Source: Voacanga thouarsii
Lineage: Eukaryota > Streptophyta > Magnoliopsida > Gentianales > Apocynaceae
DNA: 64,000 nt
Direction of reading: 5' to 3'
Assembly (NCBI GenBank): GCA_026120185.1
Contig: JANUWF010001272.1
Location: 2,170,001 to 2,234,000, forward strand
The position numbers were made by a program, and so were the translations under genes. The notes beneath the pieces were generated by a model. It had not been told where the DNA came from and did no database searches. It saw only the letters and a program-made list of their open reading frames with translations. Below, piece after piece: positions 34,046 to 45,589 of this stretch; the stretch's first letter is position 1, and each line of letters opens with the position of its first letter.

Positions 34046-35684
34046 GATCGGAAATACAAGTTAGGTCATCCAAAGGAACAAATTATTGGAGATCCAAATT
34101 ATGGAGTTAAAACTAAATCGTATTTCGTTGATAACTTTGCTCTTCTTTTAAATATTGAATCAAGCTGCATTAATATTACTTTACATGATGAATTTTGGAT
34201 TATTGCCATGCAAGAAGAGCTTAATCAATTTGAAAGAAATCAAGTTTGGAAACTTGTTCCTAGACCTCATGATTGACCTGTTATTGGTACAAAATGGGTT
34301 TTTAGAAATAAGCTTGATAAAAATGGGACCGTTATCAGAAATAAAGCTAGGTTGGTTGCCCAAAGATTTAATCAAGAAGAAGGTATTGGCTATGATGAAA
34401 ACTTTGCACCTGTTGCTAGACTGGAATCCATACGTATGTTACTTGCTTTTGCATCCTTCAAAAATTTCATGCTTTATCAAATGGATGTCAAAAGTGCATT
34501 CCTAAATGGCTTTATCGAGGAGGAAGTGTATGTTAAACAACCTCTACGTTTTATTCATGAGCACTTTCCAAATCACGTTTTCAAACTTTCTAAAGCTCTT
34601 TATGGATTAAAGCAAGCTCCAAGGGCTTGGTATGAAAGACTTAGTGGATTCTTGATCTCAAAAGGATTCTCTAGAGACTTGATTGATAATACCTTATTTA
34701 TCAATTCTGATAACCCTGATAATTTACTGATTGTTCAGATCTATGTTGATGATATTATTTTTGGTGCTACTAATGAATCTTTGTGCAAGATGTTTGCTAA
34801 GACTATGCAGCAAGAATTTGAAATGAGTATGATGGGAGAACTAAACTTCTTCCTCGGTCTACAAATTAAGCAAACAAAGAACGGTATCTTTAGTAATCAA
34901 GCTAAGTATGCCAAGGAGTTGCTCAAAAGATTTGGAATGAATGAAGCAAAAGAAATCAGCACACCTATGAGTACATCCATTAAACTCGATCATGATGAAA
35001 AAGGTAAGAAAGTAGATAAGCATAAGTATAGAAGTATGATTGGAGTTTACTCTATCTTGATACCAGTCAACTAGATATCATGTTTTTAGTATGTTTTTGT
35101 ACTCGATTTCAATCTTGTCCAAAAGAATCACATTTAAGTACAGTTAAACGCATACTTCGATATCTGATTGGCACACATGGTTATGAATTATGGTATCCAC
35201 GTACTAATACTTTTGATCTTATAGGATATATTGATGCAGATTATGCCGCATGTAAAGTTGAAAGAAAAAGTACTAGTGGCCATTGTCAATTTCTTGGACA
35301 CTCTCTTGTGTCATGGCACAGCAAAAAGCAGCCTTGTGTATTCTTATCCATCACTGAGGTTGAATATATTACAGCTGGAAGTTGTTGTGCTCAAATCTTA
35401 TGGATGAAGAATACTTTGCTAGATTTTAATCTTAACTTTAATTGCGTACCTATATTGTGTGATAATACAAGTGCTATTAATCTAACAAAAAATCCAGTGG
35501 AGCATTCAAGGACAAAGCACATAGAAGTGAAGCATCACTTCATCCGAGATCATGTACTTAAAGGCGATGTGTGTGTTGAATATATTTCAACTGATGAACA
35601 ACTTACAAATATCTTCACTAAACCTCTAGCTGAAGATAAATTCAACAATTTGAGAAGAGGTTTGGGAATTACAAGAATTTGATA
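34040..35684 (+). pseudogene. SIRE-like reverse transcriptase and RNase H
   Basis: RT blocks in order: WIIAMQEELNQFERNQVWKL, a stop (PHD*), GTKWVFRNKLDKNG, NFAPVARLESIRMLLAFA, YQMDVKSAFLNG, KALYGLKQAPRAWY, catalytic YVDDIIFGA (about 34741-34767) and FFLGLQIKQ. A single frameshift near 35045 precedes RNase H (IGYIDADYAACKVERKSTSG, EVEYITAGSCCAQILW, CDNTSAINLTKNP, RTKHIEVKHHFIRDH, LTNIFTKPLAEDKF). The ORF ends at a TGA-TAA pair at 35682-35687. Apart from one stop and one shift the domain is well preserved. Confidence 0.93.
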
Positions 35685-36111
35685 ACTAACCATGCGGTAT
35701 AAGTCTTTTTTGTGCAGGATTTGTGAAGAAAATGGTTTTGAAATAAGTTCTACATCCAAAATACCTCATCATCTATTTTGGACACAGTGTTTGAATCCAA
35801 TTCCTACGTCTAAAATGCTTGTTGGGATAACTTTCTTTTTTATAAAAGTTTCTGATTGGGTCTAGTTTCAAAACCCATCCTTAATATTTTCTTATTCCAA
35901 ATTTTGAATTTAAAAAAAATTGGTTTGCGCGTTTTCCAAACTCCTCAAAAAAACATATGTTTTTCAAGGCACTTTATTCTCACATTATCCTAACATTCAA
36001 AGCAATCTGGTTTTCTCTCATTCGAAACCATTGAAACCGTTCTTCTTCCAAAAATCCTCTGTACTCTTCTTCTTCAACGACCAAAAAGCCCAAAAAAGCT
36101 TGAATCTTTCA

Positions 36112-37609
36112 ATGGCAAAAACTAAATCTATCGTTCCAAAACCAAAGAAGGGGCAAAAATCATCTCCTGTGAAAAAGGAAATGACTTCGGGTTCAACCAA
36201 GGCGAAAGCGAAGGAAGCTTCTCCTTAACTACACTTTTCTGCTTCCCACTATGATACGTCAGAATCTTCTTCAGAACAAGTGAGTTCTGCAAATCAGGTA
36301 TCTCGGTTTCTTGATTCAAAGTGTGAAACTGAATATAATGATTGGGTTTCAAGAAATCGAACTGTAATCTCTGGCTATTAGGTTAACCATTCTGCCTTTT
36401 TTTAGTTTGTCTAATATTCTGGACATGTTTGATCATATTAGGCGAGGAAGTTTGTTGTCAATTGATGAAAAAATATATACTCCTCTGGTCTAGGAATTTT
36501 ACGCTAATTTGAGAAACGGAAAGCTGGAAGAAACTGAGGGAGGTTTTATGATTAGATGATATGTGTTAAGGGTAAAGGGCAGAGAAATAGAATTTGATCA
36601 TAGGCTGTTTCATAGAATTTGTGATGTTAGAGATGTCGGTTTTTAGTACTTTGAGCTGAACAAATTTCCTAAGGGAAAAGAAATCTTTGATCTAAAAAAA
36701 TTTGAAAAATTATTCACTGGAGGGAAAAGTTTTGAGAATTCTGGAAATAGGAGTTCTAAATGGCTGAATGGGATAGGTAGAATCTTGCATCACATGGTGT
36801 CAACCATGATTGTCCCTAGTTCTGGCCATAAGACTTCTATAAGAATTCTACATATGGTAATAATGCTGGCTTAGGCTGAGAAAAGGCCAATAAATATTGG
36901 GTTTCTGGCAACCAAGCTTATGTTGCAGTCTCGAAACATTTCAAGCAAAGCCCTTCCATTTGGAAATATGTTGATGAAAGTCTTTGAATTTTTTAAAATT
37001 AATTTTAGTTCTGTTCCCTGTGATCCCAGCAAAACAAATGTTTATAGCTTTGATTCATTTGAAAAGATGGGATATGTAAGGGAGGAAAATTCATGGAAAT
37101 TGCTAAGAGAATCTGCAGGGAAAGAGAGGGAAAACTTGATAAAGGTTAAGGAAGAAGGGAAGTTAGGAATAAAGAGAAAAATTGATGAAGTTTTTCAGGC
37201 GGAATCATCTGCCAAAGGAATTGTTTCGGACTCCGACTTGTCTGAAAATATTATGAGTGCAATAAGCTCCTTTGCTGAGAAATTGGAATCTCTCAAATTA
37301 GAAATTAAGTGTCTTGGAAATAGACTTTCTGTTATTGAGCAATCTGCTAAGTCTTCTGAACATGAAAAAGTTGAGAACAAGTCTGAATTGTAGATGGACA
37401 AAAAGGATTCCTTTCCTGAACCTTCTCCTAAACCATCTCCTCTACCTTCTCCCTTAAAGAAGACAGAGACTCCTCCTCCTTCTCCCAAGCCCAAACCCTC
37501 TGGAAAAAGACAGAAACACATTGTTGTGAAAAGAAAATCCAACAGAATAGCTAGTCAGTTTTCCAAGAAAGGTGCTGGATCAAAGGGTGAAACCATCAAT
37601 ATTTCCTAG
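36112..37609 (+). pseudogene. SIRE-like third ORF (plant-transposon-protein-like domain)
   Basis: Starts at ATG 36112 with a very basic N-terminus (MAKTKSIVPKPKKGQKSS). After a TAA at 36226 the same frame holds SRFLDSKCETEYNDWVSRN; a shift near 36385 leads to the main domain (MFDHIRRGSLLSIDEKIY, EFYANLRNGKLEE, VLRVKGREIEFDHRLFHRI, KFEKLFTGGKSF, NGIGRILHHMVSTMIVP, AEKRPINIGFLATKLMLQS). The C-terminal part is charged (ENIMSAISSFAEKLESLKLE) and then, past a TAG at 37391, Pro/Lys/Ser-rich (PSPKPSPLPSPLKKTETPPP; VVKRKSNRIASQFSKK). The central domain resembles plant proteins annotated only as putative plant transposon protein. It sits where SIRE elements have an env-like ORF. Internal stops: three TAG and one TGA in the domain. 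I see no transmembrane segment. Confidence 0.65.
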
Positions 37610-38972
37610 ACAGCAGTTTTAGGTAGCAACATTAGTTGATGAACAATTTTCATTCTACACAAAGTTGAACAATTTACTTTTTCATTCATTTACATTCTGT
37701 CTTCGGATAATTTCTGCTTGATACTTGTTTAAGTTTACTTCTCAGTTATGCTTATTTATCTATCTGACGATTGTTGATTGCATATTATCTCTATGGTTTT
37801 CTTCTTCTTTCCTTCTGCTATGCTTCTTTTTTATTGATGACAAAGGGGGAGAAAGAAAATATTGGTCAGTGAATATTATGGTCTGCATAACTGTTGTATG
37901 CATGACTTTGGTTTGACAATGTTAATACCAGTATGCATGACTGTTGGCATAATGTTGTTTTCATTCACCGGGGAGAAAGAAATATGTTGGTCTGAAAATG
38001 TTATGATCCGCATATATGTTGTTGTATGAAATTGTCGACATGCAGTAATTGATAAGAAGAAAATATTAGGTCTCTGCATGCTAGGTTTGCATATGATTGA
38101 TGATCTACATGCTGATATAAAAAAGTTATGGGTTTTGCATAATAATCTGATATGGATTCTACATGACTGATGTTATATATGTGAACTAAATTTTGGAATG
38201 ATTTCTGTTTTGAAATTGGACTAATAATGGATCTGCGAAAGAACTGCTATGATAATTGGAACCAATTTGAAAACTAAAATTGTCAGTGGAGAGATGAACA
38301 ATTGCTGAATTTCAAGTAATTGCATAAACTGTTACGAATTGCATGAACTATTTCTGGTATGAATAGTTATTCATTGAAATCAAATTTGAGCTGTTATAAA
38401 AAAATCACTGATTTAATGTTCACAAAATTTTCTAAAAACCCCTATGTTTGTTACGTTTAATTTTATTCAAAAACACAGAATTCTGGATGATTGAAACTAA
38501 ATTCTTGATAAGATTTTCGTGCATTGAGTCAGGAGGAGTTTTGAGCTCTAAAATTTTGAATAAAAAAAAATGTTCTTATAAGTAGTTTTACTGAATTGAA
38601 AAATATTTTGGACATCTAAAATCCCTATCCAAATGTACTTATGAAAACATTCGTTCTTCCAAAATCATTTTTGATACACTTTTTGATGAATAAATCGTAA
38701 CTTCTGCTCATCCCTCTTTAGTTTAAAATATTCACATTAGCATATATTTAGGGGGAGTATTTTATCACTTGCTATCTCTATCAAATTATTCTAAATATTT
38801 ATATAGAGATATGAAAGCCTTTAGGATCATTGAGATATGTTTACAAATTTTTTATCATAAGATCTCTATGAGACCTATACAGTGAGATTGCATTTATTTG
38901 CACCATTTTCAACATGTTCTCTCATTTCATATCAAATGTGCCATGTTTGTCATCATTCAAAAAGGGGGAGAT
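37610..38972 (+). other. SIRE-like 3' untranslated region with repeated purine boxes and PPT
   Basis: Noncoding tail before the 3' LTR. PPT AAAGGGGGAGA at 38961-38971. Earlier purine boxes: 37842-37859 (AAAGGGGGAGAAAGAAAA), 37970-37982 (GGGGAGAAAGAAA), a degenerate one at about 38053-38063 and GGGGGAG at 38751-38757. The first three head imperfect repeats of about 85-125 bp that continue AATATTGGTC / GAATATTATGGTC and GCATAA-TGTTGTATG. No ORF of note. Confidence 0.7.
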
Positions 38973-40253
38973 TGTTAGCCCAAAAGGCTTTCTTCTATGT
39001 TTTGATTTATGACAAACGTTGATATGGACAATCTTGTTAATTTATTATGATAGGACATGTTTGACCTTTATTCTTCAAAGTCTTTAGATAAGAATTGTTG
39101 GCAACTCCTTCATCGCTGATTTCAAGATTAGAAGATAAAAATGAGAAAATTAAAAAAATGAGGAGTTATATATCAAGGAAGCTTTTTATGAAGAATGATA
39201 GACTAGGAAGTATTATTAATGTATATTTATTAATTCCTATGTCTTCTTATCTTTTGATTCATTTGACTTTACCTTGAGACTTCAAAGGAGATGTTTTCAA
39301 AGTTTTTAAAATTCACCGAATTTTGGATGGAATAGTTTAAGTCCAAAAGGTTCATAAAAAATCCTGTAAATTGGGTTGAAAATTTTCTATCAGGAATGTG
39401 CCATTTTGGACTTATCTTTTAGATGCATCTTCGTCCAAAACTCAGATGAGTTTAAATAAAAAAATTTATAGCCGTTTTTTTTATGATTGTTGGCACTCCA
39501 TTTTTTGGCTCTAAAAACAGCCCTTAAAGTAAGATTAGACACAAGATTTTTGAAACATCTATCTTAGAAATATTATTGCTCAATATTTTCAAAAATCTCC
39601 TTTTATCTAGCTTCAAAGTGAGTTCATTATGTATCAAAGATAAAAGTATTTGTGCCTTGTATCCGAGACAACATCTGCTCAAGTAAGTGAGCTTCTTACT
39701 GTTTTATTGATATTCTAATCTTAGTTGTATTGCAAGGCTGTGGTGTAAAACCCATAGGGGTGAGCCTTGTATTGATGTATGTTAAAGGTTATGGTGTAAA
39801 ACCCATTGGGGTGATCCTTGTTTTGTGGTTGTATTATGGTTGTGGAGTAAAACCTAGTGAGGTGATCCTTGATGTGTTTGTGTAACTGAGAGGTTGTGGA
39901 AAACCTAGTGTGGTGATCCTTTCTTGTATATGAAACAGTTTTATTAAGTGAGGTTTCGAAATAGGATTGAAAATCCTTAAGCATGAGGCTTAAGGTAGTA
40001 GACGTAGATCATTGTTGATCGAACCACTATACATCTCTTGTCTCATTTTATTCTATTGTTCATGTACTATTTTTTATGTTCTTTCACTGTCTAAATCTGG
40101 ATATACATCTACAAGTGCTTGGATAGCTTTCTATGCATCTATAAAGTCAGTCCAAGCATCTTGGTGATCATCCTTGTTCAGCATTTTAGACAATTCGGAA
40201 AAATTATTTTTGCTTGCCAAAATCCTTATTCCCCCCCCCTCTAAGGATTTTTA
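38973..40253 (+). mobile_element. SIRE-like 3' LTR
   Basis: TGTTAGCCC...ATTTTTA; matches the 5' LTR along its whole length, including the repeated GTAAAACC-TAG-GAGGTGATCC units and the C run (40232-40239). Confidence 0.9.
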
Positions 40254-40258
40254 GGACT
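40254..40258. repeat. SIRE-like element TSD, right (GGACT)
   Basis: Directly follows the 3' LTR end (ATTTTTA, where the 5' LTR ends TTTTTCA). Confidence 0.82.
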
Positions 40259-40499
40259 ATAATTATACAAATATTTTGGGGCAATAGATTAGATCTACTG
40301 ATGCTTGTTTTATTTTAGACACACCCCTCAGTTAAAACATTCCGCAGTCACATGGTTAAAACTGAATTTTGTAAACATGGACACATACGGATGTTATTCT
40401 CAGCAATACCCACTTTATTTCATCCAAATTACCCAGATGACTGTAGAACTGAAGTTCATATCTCCCTTGTTCTGTCCTTCAAGCTTAAACCAGTATATG
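40259..40499. other. Unassigned DNA inside Gypsy-2 gag, right of the SIRE-like element
   Basis: About 240 bp between the SIRE TSD and recognisable gag. Together with 29113-29391 it appears to be one foreign or rearranged piece of about 0.5 kb in gag, later split by the SIRE-like insertion. Short open frames exist on both strands but show no domain. Confidence 0.4.
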
Positions 40500-40926
40500 A
40501 ATATAGAAGGTCCTCTTAACTTGAATGCAGCAAACTTCACCCTTCACTTCTTAGCGTACTGCAGTGTTGAGAAGATGTCCTCTATTTGCTCAATCCATTA
40601 TTCAGGTTTTTCATCTTGTTCCACCTCTCCATGGAACGTAGGAGGTTGGAACTTTAGGAATCATTCCAGTGCCTCATCCACACCCTTGAGTGCCTTCATC
40701 TCTGCTTTGTCTACCATTTCGGTCAGATTCTAGATAATGGCGGCCATCTTGTCAAAGGCTTGTCCTATGGTCACCTCTCTAGATCCTCCAGACAATAACT
40801 CATGCTCCTACTCATAGTCTTCCACCACTTCAGGTGTGGACCGACGCGTCTGCTCAAACTCGGGAGTTGATGACTTGTTATCCCCCACATCCTCCCTTGC
40901 ACTGCAGCTCTACGTCTTGGTGCCAT
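40500..40926 (-). pseudogene. Gypsy-2 gag, N-terminal half
   Basis: ATG at 40926 (MAPRRRAAVQG), then a frameshift. Recognisable words in order: STPEFEQTRRSTPEVVEDYE, VTIGQAFDKMAAII, FLKFQPPTFHGEVEQDEKPE, WIEQIEDIFSTLQYAKK and RVKFAAFKLRGP. These align with the Gypsy-1 gag (TPEFE, MTMGQAFHKMTEIL, FLKFQPRIFLGEAEQDQQ, VEEMEDIFTTFHYTEKR). Five or more stops. The C-terminal half lies at 28733-29112, 11 kb away, because of the SIRE-like insertion and the unassigned DNA. Confidence 0.78.
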
Positions 40927-41239
40927 CTATTTAAACCCATTACAAGGTTTATTAGGGTAAAGTTCGTGACATGCAATTGAGTAGCTTATAGATTTAAAAT
41001 AGGTTGCAATCCATTGGAAAGAAAATTTTTGCAAATAAAACTCCATGTAGAATAAATAAATCTATAAAATCAGGCTTTATTAACCAAATCCAACTTGGTA
41101 CAAAATAAGGGAGTATCCTGCTAGGTACACTTTTTATTCTTGCTAATCAAAATTCAAATCAAAGAATAAATTCTGAATCAAATAAATAAACAAACATCTC
41201 TTCATAAAAATAAAAGAATAAGCACTAAAGGTCCTATAA

Positions 41240-41934
41240 ACTCTTAGCATCATTGAAGTCTCTGGAATCCTCAGAAGTTTACGAAGGGGGCTTTACTAGC
41301 CAACCTGTGCTGCTGTTAGGATGATCTATCACGCAATCCATTGCACAATCAAATGATCAAGATTTCTTCTTAAGCTGACCTAAAACGTACCCCTCAACTT
41401 TCTTACCCCTTAGCTTGGCTCTCAAGTCCACATCCCTAAACTTCTTCTCCATAGCTAATATAAGTGCACTCTTAGGCCTCCTAGATTTTGACTCATATGA
41501 TTCACTTTCTAGCAGCGTTGGGATTCCCTCTTCTATAGACGAGGTCGCAGGTGTGTCAACCCTATCCTACTCCTTACCATCAATCTCAGTCACTTCCTCT
41601 CCACCCTCACCCACGAGCTCTCCTATCACCCCTCTATCCCCAAATCCTTTCAGTTTATTCTCACTCTCATCACCAATCTCTCATATCTCCTTGTCTCTCT
41701 CTCATCATCTCCTTCATACTAAACTATGTCTCATTCTTTTTCAAGTTAGGGTATTTCAGGTATCGGGTTCTCAAGCTCTTCCTCTACCACAAAATCTTCC
41801 ATCATGGGTGGTTTGTGCTCCACTTCATCCTCACTCAAATACCATCTACCCTCAGGTTCTGTCTCCAAATTAGATGATGATGAATTCGCTATAGGGATTG
41901 GGCTAGATACTCTACCACTCACAAGACTACACAT
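41240..41934 (-). pseudogene. Gypsy-2 leader ORF remnant
   Basis: Minus-strand remnant between the PBS and gag, in the same place as the Gypsy-1 leader ORF. The first open piece (41746-41934) is acidic (EGRWYLSEDEVEHKPPMMED, FVVEEELENPIPEIP). After frame changes a second frame reads EEVTEIDGKE, DTPATSSIEEGIPTLLESES, ALILAMEKKFRDVDLRAKLR, CAMDCVIDHPNSSTGWLVKP and, past a stop, SEDSRDFNDAKSL. The end (S-GWL followed by an acidic S/D/E segment) resembles the end of the Gypsy-1 leader ORF (SGGWLYDANFEDSDED). Homology is suggested, not shown. Translation on the opposite strand looks long but is serine/proline-rich antisense. Confidence 0.4.
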
Positions 41935-42100
41935 AAAAAGGCCAGTCTCTGGTCACAGCTGTGGATCGTCTAGTCATCCTATAAATAAAACATAAAGAAG
42001 TCCGAACTAAATCTCAATTCCTAGTGTTGAACTACTATTTAATAAATCTTAATTCCTAGTGTTTGGGTCCTGTGTAATAAAGTCATTTGCCTAAAACAAG

Positions 42101-42112
42101 GCTCTAATATCA
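42101..42112 (-). other. Gypsy-2 primer binding site (degenerate)
   Basis: The minus strand reads TGATATTAGAGC, close to TGGTATCAGAGC, 2 bp after the LTR end GGGTGTTACA. Confidence 0.75.
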
Positions 42113-42114
42113 CT

Positions 42115-45100
42115 TGTAACACCCTGCTACCAACATACCTAAAAAGAGTGGGGATGTCGCCCAATATAAAGGACTAGGGGTCTTTATAACGAAGTACAAA
42201 AGAGTATAGCTAAATAAATTAACTTATTACTTCTGGATTCAAAACTTATACAAGTCTGAAATTCAAACTAATAGTCGTCTCTCAAAAGAAATACAAAGTA
42301 AAATAATATAAATTTAACTTCCATCTCTTATTCATCCAACATGTTCAATAAAAGCACTCCCCTGAAAACATTATATAAAATAGTGTGAGATTGGTATCTC
42401 AGTAAGTCTCATGTGTGCAAATGACACTTTGAATATTTCGTGTATGTAGGTTTATCAAAAATCACAAAATATGGTTTTGGTCGAGGTATCACAGTTTTGG
42501 TCAGAGTTCAACTTCTGGAGGTGACCACCTACCAGAAGACTCACTGTAACTCTCCAAGACTAGTACCATTAGCCTACCCCCACTGAGTACTTAACTCTCA
42601 CCTGTAGGTGCGGAATCATTTCCCTTTTTTCACAAACATTGAATACCTTGGTTTTTACAAAACGTGATTTTCATGTCAAGCTTTTCAAAATGATTTGATC
42701 GTAAAGGAGAGAAAACCATTTTCAAATAAAAGTTGAGATTTGATAAAATCATTTAGGATTTAAAATGTCCATGTTCTCAATCCAAGTATCACAATTCATC
42801 AATAATGTTTTATCATTGTATCAATCATCATGTTGACAACAATTCAACATCATTGTGCAAAAGACTTACAAACATGTATGATTTAGCAAAGCAATTCTGT
42901 AGGGTCTTACTTGGATATTCCAAACTATCAACCAAAGCTAACGCTCACCCTCACTTCAAGCTTTTTTCTTATCTAAAATCAATGATTCTACCATTAGAAT
43001 CAATATATTAATCTACTATCTTTTCATGCATCAAGAATCCCAATGATTACATTAATCACCCAATTCATCCTTAGCATCTAGATGGATTGATACATTAAAT
43101 CACTATTATAGCTGTCTATGGTCATGCAACTCATCATTATGCATACATATAATCAAATCACGTCATCTATATGATAACTCCAATATTCATCTAACATTAA
43201 TCACGTATAATAACCATATTTGCTTCAAAAGGTCTCATTTTTAATCAACAAATATTAGATCGAGGTCATCATAGTAATATTTAACAATATTTTACTCCAT
43301 ATATGCGTAGTTCAATGTATTGCACCATCATACTCATTATTCTAATCTAGTCATGCTTTCATGCTAAGCTTTATGCATAATAATAGAACCATCATAAAAT
43401 CAACCTTATTCAAGTCTAAAGAGTTATACCTTAAATACTTCTTAATCAACACAAAGCTGAGCAAAGGTGGCGTCTTTGATGCTTGGTTGAGTTCACTTTA
43501 GGAAGAAGAGTCGATTGGACCTCTAGGCTTCCTTGATTCGAAAGTCACCAATAATAGGGGAAGAATCAGCCCCATGATGAGTGTGTTTTAGGAGAAGAAA
43601 AGGAAGAAAATTGAGTAAGAGTTGATGAAGGTTGAAGGGTTACTTACCTTGAGTCTAGTTTTTTATTTTTTTGATATTCGGAGTTTGAGGTGGCCGAATT
43701 CTTGTAAAGGATGGCGGCTGGAAATTTCATGAATTAGAGAGTGTTTAGGGTTTGATAGAAAGCTGGTGTGATGAAGGAAATAGGTTAGGTTTTGGTGTTT
43801 TATTGTTTAGGAGATGTTCACCTTGTTTTGGACTTTTGATCACAACAAGGAAAAATGACAGTTTTGGTTCTTCTTGTTGTGGCTGAAATTACTCAGCTTT
43901 TAGTAGGGATTTATGGATGGTTTTTGGTTACTAATATTGCCAAACTAATGAGAGAAAAGAAGGAGAAAGTAGGCAGTTTTTGGTGCTTGTCTTGGACGAA
44001 AATAAGAGGAGAAAGGTGAGATCTTTTGTGTTGTTGTTTTTTGCTAAAACAAGAGTAGTGTTTGAGAAAAATCTAGGGCTGGAATTTTCATGCAGTTGTG
44101 TATGGTTATGGTTGCCGAAACTATGGAGAAAAGAAGAGGGAAATTCTGGTTGTTTATTTGGCTAAAAGAAATTTGATCAGTTAAAACTACTTGGAATAGA
44201 TTTATCCTATATTTTAGAGAGTCTAAGGGAAACTAAATCTCTTATCAAGGTGGCGGCTAGGGCATTCTATTTTCCAGAAAGTTCAAGTAAAGAAAATAGG
44301 TTATTAATCTAAGAAATAATTTTGTTAATACTCTAATTTATTTTAGGCAAAAATAAGAAATTAAAGGAAAATCATATTTAGAGATAAAATTTAGTTTTTA
44401 TGTGATAAATCTGAATTTTCTTTCATCCTAACTCCTACTTTTCGAAATAGCCTAATTCTAAAAGATATTTATTGCAATTAAAAGTTCAGAATTATCCCTT
44501 TATTTCCAATTAAAACTTTGTAGATAAAATTAATTTGGAGAGACTTTTCTCCTATTAAAAGTAATAGCTAAAGTATAGCTTCCAAGATAAATGCTTTTAT
44601 ATTTTATTTTCCTATTAAATCCTTTGGATAATAGCTTTGAAAAATTTCTGATTTTGAAATATGTAAAATCCATAAAAGATTAAAGGTAAAATACTAACTA
44701 GAAAATAATACAAATTTAATTTGCTTTAATTCTTTTTATCAAAAACCTAAAAACCCCAAAATAATCATAGTGCTATATTTTAGGAGGTGGTAAATTAAGG
44801 TGGTGGCCATCCCTAAGGATTTTGGCCAAGTTGAGAAAAATAAGGGAAAAAGAAAGAAACTAGGGAAAAGAAAGAAAAGGCTTGCAAGAGTTGGGATTTG
44901 AACTTAAGTTACTAAGGAATACATACTAAGCTCTAATCACTATTCCGCAATAATTCCTGTATAAATATTCTTCAAATAAATTCCATAACTCCTATTCAAC
45001 TCACTTCATTATTATTCCATTAAATTCTACTCCATAAGAACAAAAGCTCTAACATCTCGTCTAATATTACTAATCCAAATAAATAAATCTATGCAATATC

Positions 45101-45220
45101 AAACACATAAATCACATATACTTCTTAAAAATAGTCAAAATTTATCAAGTACAATATAAGATGCTATGCTATGCATGACTTTTCCCATGAACTAATGGGG
45201 GTTTAAATCAGGGTATTACT
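42115..45220 (-). mobile_element. Gypsy-2 5' LTR (about 3.1 kb)
   Basis: Ends GGGTGTTACA at 42115 (TGTAACACCC on the plus strand), directly before the PBS. Its start is placed at about 45220 where the minus strand reads GTAATACCCTG. The middle part (43310-44228) matches 27798-28732. It holds the conserved end box (GGGGATGTCGCCC), the palindrome at 42512-42539, and a CTTACCTTGAG word (43645-43655) that reads as a GAG/GTAAG splice-donor-like site on the minus strand. Confidence 0.78.
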
Positions 45221-45589
45221 TTTAGGGTGTGCATGTAGCTTTTGAATCCTTTGCCATGCTTTTGAAGCTTAAGGATTGAAAAAGGCTAAAACGTGTTTCA
45301 TATGGTGCATGAAATGTTTTGGAAGTAGGCAGGTTCCTTGAGAAGAGAAAATGGGTGTAAAACTTTCAAAAATGTCTAAAAGTTACTAAGAGACAGAGGT
45401 CCGTGTTAAAAAATGGCCAACATTGCTTTAGGAAATCCCTAACAAAATCAAGGCAATCACGAAAGAAGTTGAAGTGACACAACTAGCTTTAAAATCCAGA
45501 TTGTTAGGTTAGGTTTCGCAAGTCAGAAATACACACTTTGAATTTGCAAATTAAGTATATATATTGAAAAACCTCTTGCTACTTCCTCT
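45221..45589. other. Unassigned DNA between Gypsy-2 LTR and Gypsy-3
   Basis: About 370 bp with no ORF of note, no LTR end and no second copy in the window. Confidence 0.5.

Larger units (their letters stand above)
29397..40253 (+). mobile_element. SIRE-like Ty1/copia element, full length (10.86 kb)
   Basis: Plus-strand element with LTRs 29397-30679 and 38973-40253 (1283 and 1281 bp), TSD GGACT on both sides, PBS at 30683 and PPT at 38961-38971. Order inside: gag, protease, integrase, RT, RNase H (copia order), then a third ORF region, then a 1.3-kb noncoding tail with repeated purine boxes. Long size, long LTRs, large gag with zinc knuckle, and an extra ORF after pol match the SIRE/Maximus lineage. 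LTRs differ by about 7% over the first 190 bp by eye, so the insertion is old. Coding regions have about four frameshifts in gag-pol plus stops. Confidence 0.92.

Noticed and set aside
35682..36112. Stop-codon readthrough between pol and the third ORF, as described for SIRE1
   Set aside because: Pol ends with TGA followed by TAA and the next ORF is in another place with its own ATG; no readthrough context is visible.
40305..40733. Plus-strand frame of 142 codons
   Set aside because: Its right part is antisense to Gypsy-2 gag, where the minus strand gives clear gag words; the left part shows no domain.
41415..41877. Ser/Pro-rich plus-strand frame of 152 codons and a second overlapping frame
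   Set aside because: Antisense to the Gypsy-2 leader ORF remnant; composition is that of a reverse-complemented acidic coding strand.
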